From Anthopleura xanthogrammica (taxonomy: Eukaryota; Cnidaria; Anthozoa; Actiniaria; Actiniidae), in assembly GCA_964019055.1 (NCBI GenBank), contig OZ025219.1, positions 10,061,388 to 10,125,387 on the forward strand: a stretch of DNA of 64,000 nt, written 5' to 3'. The position numbers and the translations under genes were made by a program. Shown here piece by piece: positions 18,881-29,500 of the stretch (position 1 is the first letter of the stretch; each line of letters opens with the position of its first letter). The notes under the pieces were generated by a model, which made no database searches, was not told the DNA's origin, and saw nothing but the letters and a program-made list of their open reading frames with translations.

Positions 18881-19780
18881 ATGGAAGAAAGATGCTTTGA
18901 TACGGGAGACCATTTCGAAGAGTCCCATGGCGTATATCGAGAGAAGTCTGACGAGGTAGCCAGGGATAAGGAAATCCTTGAAATTCATATTCCGATTGCT
19001 GTCAGAAAAATCCTCGAAGACAATCAAAGAAGAGATACCTTTAATGTGCTAAGTGTTGGGTGCGGGAATGGAGAAATTGATCTATACATCGTGGAAATCA
19101 TCCAGAAAGAAATAGAACGCCACGAGAAGTACAAAGATACGAAGATATTCAACTGCGCCATCGACCCCAACGGCCAATCGATCAGTCTCTATAAACAAGA
19201 CATTGAAGAGTCACATGTTGGTGAACAAACTATCTTTGATGTGCGCCAGATGTCTTGGGAAGAGTACATGCAAGAAAGATCCCTACATAACAATCTTCAG
19301 AACGGCAAGAAATTCGATATTGTACACTTCATGCACAGTATGTACCACCTTGATATCCAAGAAACCCTGGTTCATTGTTTTGAGAACGAGTTGAACGAAA
19401 ATGGCCAGGTCGTCTGCCTCATTAGTGATTACATGACAAGCAATATTGTATCAAGGTTAGGGGACACCCTCAAACGGTATGGGAAAGTAACAGCTGATGA
19501 ATGTTATGAAGAGATAATCAAGAGGTTTGCCAAGAAGCGAGGATGGAACGTGGATCATTACACTCAAGAACACTTTCTTGATTTTACTGAGAGTTTCGAC
19601 GAGGAATCCGTCAAGGGGAATCTTCTGCTTGACTTCTTGACACAGACAAAGAATTTTCGTGCAACGACCGACAAGGAAAAAGTTGACGAGATTTTACAAG
19701 TGATGAGGGACAAATCCACAGAAAAAGATGGGAAAATTCTGAGCACTAAGATGGAAGATCTTCTCTTTATCTACAAATAA
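18881..19780 (+). CDS. HNMT-like SAM-dependent methyltransferase, copy 3
   Basis: 299 residues, same fold and motifs as the other two copies (motif I at 57-68, GNLLLDFLTQT block at 246-256). The first third matches copy 1 (EESHGVYREK, LYIVE, CAIDP). Several later positions match copy 2 (NLQNG, MTSNIVS, ADECYEE, HYTQEHF), mixed with copy 1-type residues (MHSMYHLD, RLGDTLKRYG). The 5' flank is copy 1-like and the 3' flank to about 20180 is copy 2-like. This mosaic indicates unequal crossing-over or gene conversion. The recalled HNMT pocket residues correspond to Glu25 (kept), His152 and Lys290 (changed). The C-terminal end is KMEDLLFIYK. Confidence 0.87.
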   Translation: MEERCFDTGDHFEESHGVYREKSDEVARDKEILEIHIPIAVRKILEDNQRRDTFNVLSVGCGNGEIDLYIVEIIQKEIERHEKYKDTKIFNCAIDPNGQSISLYKQDIEESHVGEQTIFDVRQMSWEEYMQERSLHNNLQNGKKFDIVHFMHSMYHLDIQETLVHCFENELNENGQVVCLISDYMTSNIVSRLGDTLKRYGKVTADECYEEIIKRFAKKRGWNVDHYTQEHFLDFTESFDEESVKGNLLLDFLTQTKNFRATTDKEKVDEILQVMRDKSTEKDGKILSTKMEDLLFIYK

Positions 19781-19943
19781 TGAGAACATTATTTGATCTA
19801 AGAACCAAGAACTCGTCAACAAAATATTGAAGTGAAGTGGATCCTAAAGAATGATAGCAAAACTAAATAATATTTTTGCTTTGAAACGTAAAATATCCAA
19901 AACTCTCGAGGAAGAATTTCAACACTGGCATCATAATGTAATG

Positions 19944-20118
19944 TATAGGACCTAAGATGGATCCGTGTGGAACTCCAGCAAAGGAGTGGCTCCAATAGAG
20001 CAATGAAGTGCAATGTTCAAAAGTTCAACTTGATTGGAACATTATCGCTAATTAAAAATCTCTGCTTCTGTTTTTGTAGTAACTGTATAGGACCAATGAT
20101 GGATCTAAGTGGAACTCC
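19944..20118 (-). mobile_element. Decayed reverse-transcriptase-like motifs after gene 3
   Basis: Minus-strand GVPHGSILGPI (19976-19944) and a second GVPLRSIIGPI-like segment (20118-20085), duplicated together with the 3' flank from the copy 2 unit. No complete retrotransposon is present. Confidence 0.38.
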
Positions 20119-20206
20119 AGTGTAAAATATGTCACCCCGATAGAGGAAAGAAATACAAACGATCCACATGATTGGTGCATTAATATTAATTAAAAATCTT
20201 CGTATT

Positions 20207-20346
20207 CAGGTGCCGCGGAGCACCCTAAAAAGTGGTGGGGCAAACATTGGAAAATATAAGAGACTAGTATGGGGAAAAGGGAACAAGTGGTAGAGCTGTA
20301 GCCCTACCTACCCCCCCCCCCCCCCCCGCATCCCCCTCGGTCCCTG
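20207..20346. mobile_element. C-rich inverted-repeat element after gene 3
   Basis: Related to 14555-14701, with GCCGCGGAGCACCCTAAAAA, the AAAATATAAGAGACTA core and a C tract. The right end reads CTCGGTCCCTG and the flank TTAACTGGATGTCTTG is shared, so the two are copies of one insertion. It marks the right edge of the methyltransferase array. Confidence 0.75.
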
Positions 20347-20580
20347 TTAACTGGATGTCTTGTAGAAATCTACAGCCGTGATATCATCCAATTAGGGGCT
20401 AGCGTTCTTACGGTTGCCTTACCTTACTCAACAAAGATGCGTTAGTATGCGCAACTAGGGAACAGCTGACACTGAAGAAATTCTAGTTACGTGACTTAAT
20501 TCACCCGAATAGTATCCAGTCATCAGAATGTCAAATGAGAATGCCAGTGCTTATTTGATTACAAAATATTATAAACTTAC

Positions 20581-23500
20581 GGAAGATCGCAGTTGCTTGA
20601 AGCAGTCAACCCAGTCGGTGTACACAGGCATCGCTGGTGGTTCTCCGGCAGCAAGACTGTTAAATATAAACAATATACACTGCAATATATCTATCAATAA
20701 CCCTTTTGATAAAACACATGCTGCAACCTTTGCACAGTCCATTCGGGTCTTCCTACTCCTACATTCATACCCGGACACATGTGACCTTACATGCACATGT
20801 ATGCGAGTATGAATAAGGAATATTTGTTCAAGCAATACTCACCCAACATGATTGGATATCATGACGTTCGATACCAGAGTGAAGGGGTAAGTGACAAGAC
20901 TGGACAGCCACTTCAAATGATAACAATAATCATACATTAGGCATAGCGTTCCAAATTTGAAACAATTGTTTTCAGTACAGTACAGGACAGTACAGTTCTC
21001 TCCCTTGATTCAAGGGTTTTTCTCAAGGGTCTTGGGTTAGATTCCTGGACTTGGCATCACATGTGAGTAGAGTTTGTTAGGTCTAGCCCATAGTTTAGGG
21101 GGGAGGATGGGTTTGTTAGGTCTAGCCCATAGTTTAGGGGGGGAGGGATGGGTTTGTTAGGTCTTGCCCATAGTTTAGGGGGGAGGATGGGTTTGTTAGG
21201 TCTAGCCCATAGTTTAGGGGGGAGGATGGGTTTGTTAGGTCTAGCCCATAGTTTAGGGGGGGGATGGGTTTGTTAGGTCTTGCCCATAGTTTAGGGGGGA
21301 GGATGGGTTTGTTAGGTCTAGCCCATAGTTTGGGGGGGGGGATGGGTTTGTTAGGTCTAGCCCATAGTTTAGGGGGGGATGGGTTTTTTAGGTCTAGCCC
21401 ATAGTTTAGGGGGGGGGGGATGGGGGATATACTCATGAATACATAAAGCCTGGATAAGTACTTCTTACCTGAGAAAGAGCTGTGGTGTAAATATTGATTT
21501 CTTTTCTTGCTGCCATCTGCAGAATATAAAGAAGAACACTTAGCACAATCTAACAAACTAAGGTCACAATGTGTGTCTTACTAATGAAGAAATAACAAAC
21601 TTGCTTGCTGTGCTTTGTGCAGTTATAAAGCACACAGGGATTGGTAGAACACAAGAGAAGTGTATGGAGAAGCATGACACATAGCGGAAAGTGTGCATGT
21701 GTTCAGTTATATAGCATGCAGGGATTGGTAGAACACAAGAGAAGTGTATGGAGAAGCATGACGCATAGCTGAAAGTGTGCATGTGTGCTGTGTTCAGTTA
21801 TATAGCATGCAGGGATTGGTTTTAAAACAAAAGAGAAGTGTTAGAAGAAGTACAATGCATAGTGGAGTTTTTCTCTACACTTCTTTTGTGTTCTACCAAT
21901 TCCCAAGTGCTTTATAACTGCATACATCACAGCACAGGAAGCAAGTTTTTTTATTTCTTTTATAGAATACAAACTATGATAACTGACATCTTGGATACCA
22001 ATGATGAAATAGAAAGTGCGCGTACATGCTGTGAGCTCTCATAATGCACACACTCCCAACCAATCAGAAAGTGATATTTATAACAGTTCTTTTATAATTT
22101 ATCTGATACAACAGTTAGAAGACATTACCTCTTTGTCCAGGCCATACTGAGTAATAATGAAATGAAGTGTTCTATAGATCCATAGTGACAACACTTCTCC
22201 TACTAGCCTTGGTGCAACACCACTGAAAGTAAAAAAAAATGAAGTTGCAGCACAGCACAGCACTGCCTAACAGATATTGAAGATATAGAAAACGCACTTG
22301 CATGCTCTGTGCACATGCTGGGATTGGCAGAACACGAGAGAAGTGTTTTTGGAGAAGTACAATGCGTAGCGGTGTGCTTCTATAAACACTTCTCAAGTGT
22401 TCTGACAATCCCCAAGTGCTTTATAACCTTACACAGCACAACAACTAGCAAGTTTTTTATTTCTTTTCTAAAATACAAATGCAGGTGTGTGCAGTGTGCT
22501 CTCATAATGCATGCACCATTAACGAATCAGAAAGTGAGATGTATAAAAGTTATTTTATTAGTATTATGAGCACTTATTTTTGTACCAGTAATATGTATAA
22601 GCAAGCATTCTTAAGTTAACCTGTATATATATATGGAAACCAAATATCCCTTGCTAGAATTTAAGAAAGTAAGCTTAAAATACATATCTAATCAGTAACA
22701 AGAACACCAACAACGATAAAAAATAATCACAATAAAATAATAAAGATCTACTTACTCAAAGAATCCGAAAATTCCATGGTTACTAAACACCTCTCTGATG
22801 GAGGAAAACACTCCACTAAAAAAGCAAAAAATGTAATCAATCAATCAAGCATGTGTATATGACATATCTGACATCATGTGACCATGCTCCTTACCTGTAA
22901 ATAGTCTCCTTGCCGACATACTGGACTATCATTCGAACAGTAATAACTGGAATAACGAGAGAAACAGAATCATCATTGAGTAAATATCCTTGAATGAAAT
23001 TTAACTAAAGTTGAAACCGAGTTCAGAGATTTTCCCCATCTTGATCTGCTGAAGGGCAGCCAATGTTACTACAGGATTTACTGGCAGCATTGGTATTTCT
23101 GGAAGATTTTTGCAGGTGACTGAACTTAAAATTGTCTTTTGTTCCTCTCACCTGCCTCAATTTTTGGTAGTGAGTATACTGCAGAGTGGTCAGTGTGATG
23201 GGAAAAAGGTGGCAAGCTGTGGCACTTTGCCATGGTCACCTCTGTGGAAAAGCTTGGTCAGATGCAACCGGCTCTCGCCTTGGTACTTAGCCCCAAAGTT
23301 ATTTAGACACAGACACGTTACATTGCCTCTACTAGCAAAGTTACTGCTACCCCACTTGAGTGACTTTTTTATAGCTTGTAAGGTAAGTTCACTTTTAGGT
23401 TGCCTTTTTATTTACCTTGGAAGGGATGAGATACCACCACTGCTACACACTTAGCTGCTGTCTGCTTGCAAGTCTGACAAAAGAATGAAACCTTGTTACT

Positions 23501-26297
23501 GGAGCGTCTTTCATGCTTCTGCTACCTTAGCTTATAGATTATATCTTGCATCTTGTCATAAATTGAATTATTCCATTATTTATTTTGATACTTCTTTGAA
23601 TAGCCCACTTTCAGTATTCTGGTTGAATGAACACACACAACTTTAGCAATTCAAGATGGGGTTCCAGGGAAACGATGGAGTAATCCTAATATATTCTTTT
23701 GTTTCCCTGGAGCCTTGTCTTGAATTACTTTGTGCATGATCACTCAACCAGAATATCAAAGGTGGGCTATAACATACCTCAATAGTAAAATCTTTTATGT
23801 TATCCTTAAATTCCTAGAACAAAGATAGATAGATGATTTTGATTTCATAAAGCCGGGTTCAGACTAGTGTCGTAAACATCGTAATCTATAAGAAGCTTAC
23901 AATCTAGTGTAAGTGAATGCGATGCAAGTCGAATCATAAGCCTCGCTTCCTTGTTATTTTCACGTCAGCTTCAAAATTAATGAGTGTAGTGATTGGTCAA
24001 TCCTTACGATTGCGATTACGATTATGATTACATTTTCTTGGTCCACACTTGATTGTAAAGTGACCGTAATCGTAATTGTAGTCGTAAGGAAACAAAACCT
24101 TCTGATCTTAGCTCATGATTATGATGCTCTTATGATGCACTTTAGACGGTGCTTAAGACTATGTTTTTTGATTCACACTGGGTTTTAATGCTGCTTACGA
24201 TTATGATGCTATTGTGAACCAGGCTTAAGGATGAGTACTGATTCATTAAAGTATATTTATACAATACCTTTTCTACTGGACCAAGTGATTCACTCAACGG
24301 GTCATCCTTGCTTTGAAGAGCCTAGTCAATGGAAATGGCCTTCATTAGTAAAAGGATGAATACACACCTATCCCACAAAAAGTAGGGTTTATCCCTACCC
24401 CTTGGAAATTCTAATCCCCCCTCTGTGGGGAAGAAATGGATATTTTCTGGAACTCACAATATTCCCTCCTCAGATCCTCCAAGGGAGGTATGGATATTTT
24501 CTTTAGCTGGAAACAATACACCTTCCTCCTAAAAACACTTACATCTAATGTAGTATCATTTACAACAGAACCAATGACTCCACATGCTAACCTAGAAGCA
24601 AATACCATTATCAAATAATAAGCAAACAAGAATTTCAAAATGTTTAGGGATTAAATGTTAATGTAATCATAAAATATAAGTTTAAAAGTCAGTGATAGTG
24701 TTACAACAATTCTCAATATTCTGCAAACTCAGATATTTTAGTGGCTTGTTGTGAAATTGGTTTTTTGCCGCTACCAATCAAAATTAATCAGCTAGAATCT
24801 TTTATATTCCTGACTAGTGGCAGTGGAAAGCCAAATTTAATAGGTAACTTCCAACTACCGAGCTTGTAGAATATTGAGAATCGCAGTAATTAGCATCAGA
24901 ATAGATGCGCATGAAAAGTGACAAGGGGAGTCACTAGTTATTTTATAAAGAAAGGATTGAGAAAAGGTATAAAAAGTCGAGTTATTCCATTGCCTCTTTT
25001 GTCAAAAAGATTAAATTCACTAAACAATGAAAGGTTAAAGTAGGTTTGAGGTATAAACTAGCTGAATACCTTGGTAAAAGTCCTCTGTACAATCCCAGGA
25101 AACCATCTGTCTTCATGATGTGTTTGGCTAATTGTCACAAATATAATAAGAATCCATTAATTATCATCATTTTTGACAATCATTTTTAACATCTAGAATA
25201 CTGTGGTTCTAAAGTGTAAGAGAGCTTTAATGAGTGAAATATTTAGAAATATACCTTTTTAACTTAGGCTTAATGTTTTACCATGTCTGTCGAACCACGT
25301 GTCATTCCCTAGAGTATCATTTCTTAGTTTAACGGTTGCGCATGAAAAGACACATGAATATGGATACAACTGAAAAGAAGGAATCTGATTCTCAAGAGAA
25401 TGACATGTGGTCTGAAATGGGAAGACATTATGCCCAAGGTAGAGAGGCCTATTGTCATGGTTACCATATTGAAATAGGCCAGGTAGCTTCATTACAGTAT
25501 TTCCAAAAATAGTTTTGGATGCAATTGGTGCCAAGGGTTCATGGCCAACCTGAAGTATAGATAAAGATTGAGTAAATATAAGGTTTCATGATAGCAGCTG
25601 CCATCTTGTAAGTAGGCCTAGAATGTGCTGATGGAGGGGTGACAAACAAATCTTCAACATTTTGTTCTTCCCTTTTTCCGCCTTAAGAATTTACACCAAT
25701 TTTTACATTTACGTGTGCAACATGCAACTACTGGGCTGTCAATCAAAAAAAAAACCTTGGAAGTTTGCTTTAAAGAACCCAAAAAACTCAGACATTTCAA
25801 TTTATAGGTAGATGTATGTTTTAGGTACTGAAAATAGGTTTAATGTTCCACCTAGATATGATATTTTATCTTGGCATGGGGTGGGATGTATCATACATCT
25901 TAGTGAAACAGGAAGTGAGGAATGAGTAGGAAAAAAAATCAATTATTCATTGCTCAAAGATTATATAACTTATTCTTTAAAAACATCCTTGTTTCATGTA
26001 ATTTACGAATAAAATGATTCAAAAATATAAAACTGCAAAGATTTAAGAGCGTTCCCCAAAAGATTTTAAGCGTAGAAGATTGTTAGAGTAGCCTGAGTCC
26101 TTCATTTGCATATGTTTCAAAGACACGCCTGTCTTAAAATGAAAAAACACATATATTTTAACACTAACCTGAACTAGAACTTTAACAGTAGTTAGAGGGT
26201 GAGTTGCTGTGTTCATTGCCAGGGAAAGCATTAAGGAAAGCCCTGGACTTTTGTCATTTTTGTCAGGTGAGTATCCTGGGTATCTCATCCCCGCCAT
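20581..26297 (-). CDS. MTCH2: Mitochondrial carrier homologue 2 (last short exon not found)
   Basis: Outer mitochondrial membrane protein of the SLC25-like MTCH family, known as a BID receptor and insertase for tail-anchored proteins. Minus-strand exons in order: 26169-26297, 25465-25549, 25070-25127, 24543-24591, 24268-24321, 23778-23813, 23416-23473, 22895-22946, 22756-22815, 22129-22222, 21469-21516, 20843-20910, 20581-20656. All phases agree, giving 289 residues. Recognisable segments: HPLTTVKVLVQVGHEPLAP (first repeat), IFGNTVMKLPGLFQY, GLYRGLLPRLACGVIGSVV, SHPFQVITVRMIVQYVGKE, GFFDGVAPRLVGEVLSLW, TYPFTLVSNVM, and AGEPPAMPVYTDWVDCF near the end. The human protein continues about 25 residues. 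A GTAAGT donor follows the last exon here, but no matching terminal exon was seen to the left, where the methyltransferase array begins. Read-through would stop after three codons. It is divergent from COPS4, with starts about 270 bp apart. Confidence 0.92.
21073..21425 (+). repeat. Minisatellite, 39-41 bp unit, about 9 copies
   Basis: Repeats of TTTGTTAGGTCTAGCCCATA followed by GTTTAGGGGGGAGGATGGG, with variable G-run length. It lies in the MTCH2 intron between exons 21469-21516 and 20843-20910. The G runs on the plus strand could form quadruplexes. Confidence 0.92.
21596..22107. repeat. Dispersed repeat, copy with triplicated left part
   Basis: Same family as 7243-7575 and 22240-22570. The block GGGATTGGTAGAACACAAGA occurs in successive near-copies at about 21640, 21722 and 21810 before the shared CAAGTTTTTTTATTTC and CTCCCAACCAATCAGAA blocks. 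It lies in an MTCH2 intron. Confidence 0.78.
22240..22570. repeat. Dispersed repeat, third copy
   Basis: Contains GGGATTGGCAGAACACGAGA, the complementary ACACTTCTCAAGTGTTCTGA block and CAAGTTTTTTATTTCTTTTC, ending in AATCAGAAAGTGA. It lies in an MTCH2 intron. Confidence 0.78.
23601..23769. mobile_element. MITE-like inverted repeat, about 170 bp
   Basis: Left arm TAGCCCACTTTCAGTATTCT, right arm AGAATATCAAAGGTGGGCTA, with further pairing inward (GGTTCCAGGGAAAC with GTTTCCCTGGAGCC). It ends a few bases from the 36-bp MTCH2 exon 23778-23813. Confidence 0.82.
23849..24226. mobile_element. MITE-like element with AAGCCGGGTTCAGA ends
   Basis: About 380 bp with short terminal inverted repeats (AAGCCGGGTTCAGAC and GTGAACCAGGCTT). 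The interior is rich in CGATTACGATTA-type words on both strands. No coding capacity. It lies in an MTCH2 intron. Confidence 0.65.
25253..25450. mobile_element. CTTGGGCGTAATG-family MITE, copy d
   Basis: Nearly full-length copy in an MTCH2 intron. It starts ACCTTTTTAACTTAGGCTTA and ends TTATGCCCAAGGTAGAGAGG, immediately downstream (minus sense) of MTCH2 exon 25465-25549. Confidence 0.82.
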
Positions 26298-26563
26298 TTT
26301 GATGCTTCGCTGTCTACTTCTCCCAGGCGTTCCTTGCTTCTCCTTAACACTGGGGGGACTAGTATCTACCTTTTATGTTTATTTATTTTTCCTCATTTCT
26401 CGAAAATGAAAACTATACAAAAATTATTTAATACCTTTAGAATAAAAAGAACTTTTAAAATATATCGAATAAGTTATCAAATTTATTTGCTTTAATGTTT
26501 GAATAACATTTGGTTAGGATAAGTTGGGCTCCCTGTGTTTTTTCGGACCTCAAGAAGACCAAG
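26298..26563. promoter_or_regulatory. Inferred bidirectional promoter between MTCH2 and COPS4
   Basis: Only 266 bp separate the two start codons, which face away from each other, so both core promoters and 5' UTRs must lie here unless upstream non-coding exons exist. No TATA box is obvious. The COPS4 start has the context AAGATGGCGGCC, which also matches a YY1-type CAAGATGGCGGC motif that is common in housekeeping promoters. Confidence 0.65.
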
Positions 26564-29500
26564 ATGGCGGCCGAAGTGAGGAGCTTGTTGAGTGGTGTCT
26601 CTAGTTCAGGGAACCATAAAGACGCTATGGGAAAATATAGAGAGATTCTTACTAAGATTATGAAATTTCCTGAGCCTCGTCTAACTGATGGCATGAAAGT
26701 TTTTATCGAAGCAGGTAAAATTCTTGTTTTATAACATAAATTTGAGACTGTTTGTGAGATAAATTTTCAGAGGTCATTGGTGAGATAATCGTGAAGAATT
26801 TTAAAACAAAATCACCTTTGTGTATTTATTTCTGATATCTTTATCTTTCAGTGGCGTCTGAGGGAGTTAGTTTGGTCGTTTCGAGGCAAATTTTTACTGA
26901 GCTTTGTAATAATTTGCCGAATATTGACAAGACATCTGCTAAGAATATTTCACATTTTGCACTGGATAAACTACAGCCAAGGGTTATTTCTTTCGAAGAG
27001 CAGGTAAAACAAACTCACTTTCTCACTCCATTTATCCATCTGTCTGTCCATCTATCCATCCTGTATTCACTTATGCATCCATCTATCAAAAAATGTCTTA
27101 ATCTAACCATTCATCCATGCATTGATCATTCTCTGGTTCATTTATTCATTCTTTTGTTTATTGTCTCATTCTCCCATTTAGTCATTCATTTTCTCACTCA
27201 TTCAATCAGTTAAAGAAACACTTAATATCAGCATAAGGGTGATTATTATTCTTATTATTCAAGGTTGCTTCAATACGTCAGCATCTTGCAAAGCTCTATG
27301 AAGAAGCACAGGAGTGGAACGCAGCCGCAAAAGTACTAACTGGCATCCCATTAGAAACAGGACAAAGGTGCAGATTACTCTGAAACCTCAAGACTCTTCC
27401 ATGTGACCAAATGATACACCAGATGAAATACAGTAGCCCATTGTTTCTGATATTCTTCCTATAAATTTTCCATGGTTGTATGGTTTCAGATTCACATTTC
27501 ATTTTAATAATGTGTTTCAGGCAATATTCAGTGGATTACAAGCTAGAAACGTACCTCAGAATAGCTCAGCTTTACCTGGAAGATGATGACCCTGTTCAAG
27601 CTGACGCTTACCTGAATCGAGCATCTTTACTCCATGCGGACACCAAAAATGAAAGTCTGCAAATCCTCTATAAGGTTAATAATTATTAGCTGTGTTCTAT
27701 ATAAAATTAGATTAAAACCATGCATTTGTTTAAGAGTTTTGAGCATCTAAAACTGAGGGTTTTATCATTGCAGGTTTGCTATGCTCGTGTTTTGGACTAT
27801 CGGCGCAAGTTCATAGAAGCTGCTCAAAGATACATTGACTTGTCATACAGAACAGCAATCCACGAAGATGAAAGGATGACAGCTCTTAAACATGCCTTGA
27901 TATGTACTGTGTTGGCATCAGCAGGTACAAAACTTTCTCGTATTCCTGTGCCAAAGAGCAGACTACATCTTCCCCGTGGCACCCATCCCCTAACTATACA
28001 GTATCCCTTACAAAATGAGAACAAGGCCAAGGCTTATACAGTCCCTGCACTAATTCCCAATCGGGTCCAAAACAAAAAATTTCCTTCCCTTGAGGATTGA
28101 AATCTATTTTTGATTTGCAAGGGATCTATATCCAGTATCAAAATTCTTTAAAATGCCATCTTACTATATCAGACCAATAAAGAAAGGTTTTCTGTTTTTT
28201 TCCCCCAGGTCAACAGAGATCTAGAATGTTAGCAAATTTATTCAAAGATGAGAGATGTCAACATTTACCAGCATATGGCATATTGGAAAAGATGTAAGCC
28301 TGTGCAGGGGTGGATCTAAGGGGGTGTGACACCATTTCCCTGCCTTCTATGGTTTTCCTGTAGTGTTGCCGTGAGGCGGCCCTGTGACAGTCACCCCCCT
28401 TTTAAAAATCCTGGATCTGCCCAGCCATGTTTATTCATTTCAAAGTTAAATATAAAACACTAGACGGCACCTTACATTTGCCTAATAATGCTCTCCTCTC
28501 TTTGATTAGACAATAGTAATAATTGCCTAATATTTTTAATGCAGGTATCTTGACAGGATCATCCGCAGCCCAGAACTCAAGGAATTTGCCACCATGTTGA
28601 TGCCGCACCACAAAGCAACAACTGCTGATGGTAATTATGTAATAAATGACTGGTCATGAGATGAAATTTGACTGTAATTTTCTATTAATGGCTTTTACTT
28701 CAAGCTGTGCTTCATCGCTGTACAAAATCCATTCAATGTTTCCTAAGCTTCATTCAAAGTCTTTTTATACTAGTTCAAGTCCTCTGTTTTGCTTCAAGTG
28801 TGAAGTTTGTCAAAAGCTTGGACATGGATTGTATTGTGGTGCGCTTTAGTTTTGAAATCAAAAGCCAAACAAAAAAGAAAATAACTGGTGAAACATTGAG
28901 TAAATCTCTTTACCTTGGGCGTAATGTTTTCCCATTTTAGACCATGTGTCATACTCTAGGATATCATTTCTTTGTTTAACGGTTGCGCATGAAAAGAAAC
29001 ATGAATATGGATACAACTCAAACAAAGAATCTTATTCTCAAGAGAATGACACGTGGTCTGAAATAGGAAAACATTACGCCCAAGGTAAGGAGGTCTGTTT
29101 GGTTGGGTCTTGAGAGTGTTTTGGCCACTGATCTTCTTCAAACTTTCAATAAAAACTCATTTGATTTGAAATTCAGGTTCTACTATCCTTGACCGTGCTG
29201 TTATCGAACACAATTTACTTTCGGCAAGTAAATTATATAACAACATTGGATTCTTGGAACTGGGATCATTATTGGAAATACCTCCAGAAAAGGTACAGAG
29301 ATCCAACAAAATCTACTAATAGTAATAATAATAATAATAACAATCTTTTAACAGAAGGCCTACATCACAAGAAGTGCTTTTCAGCAGGGCTCTGTATAAC
29401 ATAAAACTAACTAACTAAATAAATAAATATAAGAAAATTCAGTGATCAAAATATAAAAAAATATACAATGCAATAAAATATAAAACATAAAAGATATAAA

